Shown here in pieces: positions 60,526-64,000 of a stretch of 64,000 nucleotides of DNA. This DNA comes from Streptomyces sp. B21-105 (lineage in GTDB: Bacteria; Actinomycetota; Actinomycetes; Streptomycetales; Streptomycetaceae): the NCBI RefSeq assembly GCF_036898465.1, contig NZ_JARUMJ010000001.1, positions 6,076,001 to 6,140,000 of the forward strand, given 5' to 3'. The notes under the pieces were generated by a model. That model saw nothing but the letters and a program-made list of their open reading frames with translations, was not told the origin of the DNA and ran no database searches. Numbering within the stretch: position 1 is the stretch's first letter; every line of letters starts with the position of its first letter. The position numbers and the translations under genes are program-made.

Positions 60526-60849
60526 CTAGTGCGCCGACCCGGACAGCTGCAGTCCGATCACTCCTATGATCACCAGGCTGATGGAGACGAGCTTCAGCGT
60601 CGACACCAGGTCGCCCAGGAAGACCATCCCGTAGATGGCCGTGCCCGCCGCGCCGATGCCCGTCCACACCGCGTAGGCGGGGCCCACGTCGAGCTTCTTC
60701 AGCGAGAGGGTCAGCAGACCGAAGCTGCCCAGGGCGAAAGCACAGAAGGCGATGGTCGGCCAGAGCCTCGTGAAGCCGTGGGACAGCTTGAGGCAGACGG
60801 CGAAACCGGTCTCGAGCAGTCCGGCCACGACGACCAGCAGCCACGCCAT
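60526..60849 (-). CDS. SMR family small multidrug/guanidinium exporter (SugE/Gdx-like)
   Basis: A 107-residue, four-helix SMR transporter that works as a dimer. MAWLLVVVAGLLETGFAV carries the essential Glu (residue 13). PAYAVWTGIGAAGTAIYGM is the conserved helix-3 motif of the SugE/Gdx branch, which exports guanidinium. ATG 60849 has GGAGGG 7 nt upstream; a reading from 60930 is not helix-like. No ykkC-type guanidine riboswitch is visible in the 150 bases upstream. The substrate is inferred from family. Confidence 0.92.
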   Translation of the reverse strand: MAWLLVVVAGLLETGFAVCLKLSHGFTRLWPTIAFCAFALGSFGLLTLSLKKLDVGPAYAVWTGIGAAGTAIYGMVFLGDLVSTLKLVSISLVIIGVIGLQLSGSAH

Positions 60850-61002
60850 GTGCTGTCCCTCCGTTTGACCCGACCCCGGCCCGGTCCGGCTCGGTGCGAT
60901 TATGCACTTACCGGCTCCGGGCCGACGCAAACAACGCGGTGGTCAGCCGGTGAGTGTGACGGGACGTCAGGCACGAGGCCCGCAGAGGGAACGGACGACG
61001 GG

Positions 61003-62013
61003 TCAGTCGCCCTCCGTGCGCTCGCGCGTGGCGAGCAGCCGGCGCAGCGAGTACAGCCGCGCCGGGTCGGCGTGGCCGTCCGCCACCCAGGCGTCCAGGG
61101 CGCAGTCCTGCTCGTCGTGACTGCACGCGCGCGGACAGCCCTCGGTGCCGGGCACCAGGTCGGGGAAGGCGAGGATCACCCGGGACGGGTCGACGTGGTG
61201 CAGACCGAACGACCGCACGCCCGGCGTGTCGATCACCCAGTCGTCCGTGCCCGCCAGCGGCAGGGCCAGCGCCGAGGTCGTGGTGTGGCGGCCGCGTCCG
61301 GTCACCGCGTTCACATGGCCGGTCACCCGCCGCCGCTCCTTCGGGACCAGCGCGTTGACCAGCGTCGTCTTGCCGACGCCGGAGTGACCGACGAACGCCG
61401 TGATCCGTCCGGCCAGATGCTCTCGCACCACGTCCGCCGCCGCGCCGTTCTCCAGCTCCTCACGGCTGGTGACGAGGTACGGGATGTCGAGGTGGCCGTA
61501 CAGCTCCAGCAGCTTGTCCGGTGAGGCCAGGTCCGACTTCGTCATGACCAGCAGGGGGGTCAGGCCGCCGTCGAAGGCCGCGACGAGACAGCGGTCGATC
61601 AGACGAGGGCGGGGCTCCGGATCGGCCAGTGCGGTGACGACGGCCAGCTGGTCGGCGTTGGCGACGACGACCCGCTCGTACGGGTCGTCGTCGTCCGCGG
61701 TGCGGCGGAGCACCGACGTGCGCTCGCCGATGCGGACGATGCGGGCCAGGGTGTCCTTCGTGCCCGACAGATCGCCGACCAGGGCGACGCGGTCGCCCAC
61801 CACCGCCGCCTTGCGGCCCAGCTCGCGGGCCTTCATCGCCAGGACGACGCGGTCCTCGACCAGGCAGGTCAGCCGGCCCCGGTCGACGGTGAGGACCATG
61901 CCCTCGACGGAGTCCTCGTGCTTGGGCCGGATGTGGGTGCGAGGCCGGTTGCCCTTGCGGTTCGGGCGGCTGCGGATGTCGTCCTCGTCGGTGTGCTTGC
62001 CGTAGCGGCGCAT
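61003..62013 (-). CDS. rsgA: RsgA: ribosome small-subunit-dependent GTPase
   Basis: A 336-residue circularly permuted GTPase that checks 30S maturation. The N-terminal OB domain is followed by the G motifs in permuted order: G4 VMTKSD, then G1 GHSGVGKTT, G2 GRGRHTT and G3 DTPGVRSFG. The C-terminal zinc site is CPRACSH...DCALD. Basic N-terminal tail. ATG 62013 is used. The gene starts 11 bases after aroA, and the two are probably cotranscribed. Confidence 0.95.
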   Translation of the reverse strand: MRRYGKHTDEDDIRSRPNRKGNRPRTHIRPKHEDSVEGMVLTVDRGRLTCLVEDRVVLAMKARELGRKAAVVGDRVALVGDLSGTKDTLARIVRIGERTSVLRRTADDDDPYERVVVANADQLAVVTALADPEPRPRLIDRCLVAAFDGGLTPLLVMTKSDLASPDKLLELYGHLDIPYLVTSREELENGAAADVVREHLAGRITAFVGHSGVGKTTLVNALVPKERRRVTGHVNAVTGRGRHTTTSALALPLAGTDDWVIDTPGVRSFGLHHVDPSRVILAFPDLVPGTEGCPRACSHDEQDCALDAWVADGHADPARLYSLRRLLATRERTEGD

Positions 62014-62024
62014 GGCAGAAGTCC

Positions 62025-63368
62025 CTACGCCCCGAGCATCCCGGTCCACAGCTCCGGGAAGTCCGGCATGGTCTTCGCGGTCGTCGCCACGTTCTCGATC
62101 TGCACGCCCTCCACGGCCAGGCCGATGATCGCGCCGGCCGTCGCCATACGGTGGTCGTCGTAGGTGTGGAAGATCCCGCCGTGCAGGCGGCGCGGACGGA
62201 TGTGCAGACCGTCGGCGGTCTCCGTGACGTCCCCGCCCAGTTCGTTGATCTCCTTGGTCAGCGCGGCCAGCCGGTCGGTCTCGTGCAGCCGCAGATGGGA
62301 GACGCCGCGCAGGGTGGACGGGGAGTCCGCGAGGGCGGCGACCGCCGCGATGCCCGGTGTCAGCTCGCCGACGTCGCCCAGGTCGACGTCGATGCCGTGG
62401 ATCGAGCCCGAGCCGGTGAGGACGAGGCCGTAGTCGGCCAGTTCGCAGCAACCGCCCATCTCGGTGAAGATCTCGCGCAGCCGGTCACCCGGTTGGGTGG
62501 TGCGGGCCGGCCAGTCCGGGATCAGCACCCGGCCGCCGGTGACCAGTGCCGCCGCCAGGAACGGCTGGGCGTTGGACAGGTCCGGCTCGATCGTGAGGTC
62601 CCGGCCCAGCAGGGCGCCCGGGGTGACCCGCCAGACGTTGGGCTCGCCGCCCGACTCCGGGGTGTCCACCTGGGCTCCGACCGCGCGCAGCATGTCGACC
62701 GTCATCCGGATGTGCGGCAGCGAGGGCAGCGAGGAGCCGATGTGCCGGACCTCCACCCCCTGGTTGAAGCGCGGCCCCGACAAAAGCAGGGCCGACACGA
62801 ACTGGGACGAGGACGAGGCGTCGATCTCCACCGGGCCGCCGTCCAGCGCACCGCCGCCGTGCACGGTCATCGGGAGGGACCCGCGGCCGTCGTCGTCGAT
62901 GCGGGCGCCGAGGACGCGCAGCGCGTCGATGACGCCGTTCAGGGGACGCTCGTAGGACCGCGGGTCGCCGTCGAAACGGACGGGCCCGTCGGCGAGGGCG
63001 GCGAGCGGCGGCAGGAAGCGCATCACGGTGCCCGCGTTGCCCACGTCCACCGTGGCCGGGCCGCGCAGGCCGTCGGGCAGCACGCGCCAGGCCTCGCCCG
63101 CGCGCTCGGGGTTCCCCGCGCCGCCGGTGGAGCTGGACGACACCGTCTCCTCGATCTCGACGCCCATGGCGCGCAGGGCCTCGGCCATCAGCAGGGTGTC
63201 GCGGGAGCGCAGCGGGCGGCGCAGCCAGCCGGGCTCGGAGGCCAGGGCGGCCAGCACCAGCGCGCGGTTGGTGACGGACTTCGACCCCGGCACGTGGACC
63301 GTCGCGTCGACGGCCTCGCTCGCGTGCGGGGCGGGCCAGAGGGCGGTGTGGGCGGGGTTCGGGGCCAT
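62025..63368 (-). CDS. aroA: EPSP synthase AroA (3-phosphoshikimate 1-carboxyvinyltransferase)
   Basis: A 447-residue enzyme of the shikimate pathway that joins PEP to shikimate-3-phosphate, the target of glyphosate. Substrate-binding motifs: [57 protein letters not shown], and HETDRLAAL with the catalytic residues; [12 protein letters not shown] and [10 protein letters not shown] follow. ATG 63368 is preferred to GTG 63377, although neither has a strong RBS. It is followed by rsgA. Confidence 0.96.
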   Translation of the reverse strand: MAPNPAHTALWPAPHASEAVDATVHVPGSKSVTNRALVLAALASEPGWLRRPLRSRDTLLMAEALRAMGVEIEETVSSSSTGGAGNPERAGEAWRVLPDGLRGPATVDVGNAGTVMRFLPPLAALADGPVRFDGDPRSYERPLNGVIDALRVLGARIDDDGRGSLPMTVHGGGALDGGPVEIDASSSSQFVSALLLSGPRFNQGVEVRHIGSSLPSLPHIRMTVDMLRAVGAQVDTPESGGEPNVWRVTPGALLGRDLTIEPDLSNAQPFLAAALVTGGRVLIPDWPARTTQPGDRLREIFTEMGGCCELADYGLVLTGSGSIHGIDVDLGDVGELTPGIAAVAALADSPSTLRGVSHLRLHETDRLAALTKEINELGGDVTETADGLHIRPRRLHGGIFHTYDDHRMATAGAIIGLAVEGVQIENVATTAKTMPDFPELWTGMLGA

Positions 63369-63464
63369 GGACTCCACTCTAATGAACTCGGGAGGCCGTC
63401 GTTCGGGCGCGCCCGCGCCTAACCGGCCGCGTCATGACCGGCCGCGCGCGCCGCAGAGGGAGCG

Positions 63465-64000
63465 TCACAGGTCCAGCAGCCACCTGCCGCCGCCCAGCAG
63501 CGCGCACAGGCTCACCGCGTGGAAGAGGAACAGCCACAGGCCGGCCGGTACGTGGGTCAGCCTCGACAGCTGGTCCGCGTCGGAGTCCCCCGCCCCGCCG
63601 CGGGACCGCTTCGCCTGCAGTTCGAACGCCGGACGGACCCCGCCCAGCAGCAGGAACCACACCACGGCGTACGCGAACGCCGCCTGCACCTGCGGACCCG
63701 CCAGCCAGGACACGAGCAGGAAGGCGCCGCCGGTGAGGACGACCGTCAGGGCGCCGTACGCGTTGCGGATCATCACCAGCATCGCCATCAGCAGGGCCGT
63801 CGCCACCCAGAGCAGCAGGGTGATGCGGCCGGCGCCCAGCAGGGCGGCGCCGCCCAGGCCGAGCAGCGGGGGAGCCGGGTAGCCGGCGGCCGCGGTGAGG
63901 ATCATGCCGAGGCCGTGCGGCTTGCCCCGGCTGAGGGTCAGGCCGCTGGTGTCGGAGTGCAGCCGTATTCCGGTCAGTTGGCGGCCGGTCAGCAGCGCGA
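63465..64000 (-). CDS. M50-like membrane metallopeptidase, 5' end outside window
   Basis: Only the C-terminal ~178 residues are visible. They hold several membrane helices (ITLLLWVATALLMAMLVMI; ALTVVLTGGAFLLVSWL; AAFAYAVVWFLLLGGV; GLWLFLFHAVSLCALLGG) in the order of the actinobacterial M50B-like family. The HExxH motif would be in the missing N-terminal part. It lies upstream of aroA in the same direction. The family assignment is moderate, based on RLHSDTSGLTLSRGKP and the helix pattern. Confidence 0.75.
   Translation of the reverse strand, partial: ALLTGRQLTGIRLHSDTSGLTLSRGKPHGLGMILTAAAGYPAPPLLGLGGAALLGAGRITLLLWVATALLMAMLVMIRNAYGALTVVLTGGAFLLVSWLAGPQVQAAFAYAVVWFLLLGGVRPAFELQAKRSRGGAGDSDADQLSRLTHVPAGLWLFLFHAVSLCALLGGGRWLLDL

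Noticed and set aside
60850..61002. Guanidine (ykkC/mini-ykkC) riboswitch before the SMR exporter
   Set aside because: No ACGR-loop hairpin pair or ykkC-like core could be seen in the upstream bases.

Overview
The window is chromosomal DNA from a Streptomyces species, or a very close relative. The evidence is very high GC with G/C at nearly every third codon position, many GTG/TTG starts, a WblC/WhiB7 protein behind an attenuator leader, adnA/adnB helicase-nuclease genes, SigR-type promoters and many Streptomyces-type conserved hypotheticals. From memory the gene order matches the S. coelicolor core region of roughly SCO5165-SCO5213. That is recollection, not a search result. No prophage, insertion sequence, integrase, CRISPR array or rRNA was seen.

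Layout. 1-9.7 kb: a truncated alpha/beta hydrolase, a DEAD-box RNA helicase with a long repetitive basic tail, a MiaE-like ferritin-fold protein, DUF3107, a TetR regulator, an alpha/beta hydrolase and a membrane-anchored DUF3152 protein. 10-15.2 kb: an overlapping cluster (PelF/DUF3492 glycosyltransferase, polytopic membrane protein, tiny ORF, sugar epimerase, spherulin-4 hydrolase) that looks like a Pel/galactosaminogalactan-type exopolysaccharide system. 15.3-22.7 kb: moeZ behind a SigR promoter, two paralogous lipoprotein S33 peptidases, and a large membrane protein combining a kinase-like domain with a YbhN/MprF-type flippase domain. 22.9-38.6 kb: a repair and stress block with an alkyltransferase-like protein, adnA, a frameshifted adnB, an M20 peptidase, nudC, mycoredoxin (SigR promoter), uvrD2 and wblC with uORF, promoter and terminator. 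38.7-47.8 kb: a zinc-ribbon protein, a ThiF-like/ABC1-kinase pair, a YgjP-like metalloprotein, a TerD-AIM24 operon, and a NUDIX/zincin pair. 48-58 kb: an SDR protein, moaE, a YlbL-like PDZ-Lon protease, a UPF0182 protein, and two identical initiator tRNA genes flanking a Sel1-repeat protein. 57.8-64 kb: a Fur regulator, a CBS protein, hisN, a TetR regulator, an SMR exporter, rsgA, aroA and a truncated M50-like membrane protein.

Themes. Sulfur and thiol functions (moeZ, moaE, mycoredoxin) and DNA-end processing (adnAB, uvrD2, atl) sit close together, and two of these genes carry textbook SigR promoters. Several genes have a -10 hexamer 6-7 nt before the start codon and no Shine-Dalgarno, so they are predicted to be leaderless.

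Most notable findings: the Pel-like cluster; private minisatellites of 14, 18, 21 and 53 bp that each span the stop codon of a different gene; the single-base frameshift that separates helicase motifs V and VI in adnB; the wblC attenuator; and the roughly 500-residue tail of the DEAD-box helicase with about 14 Arg/Lys motifs.
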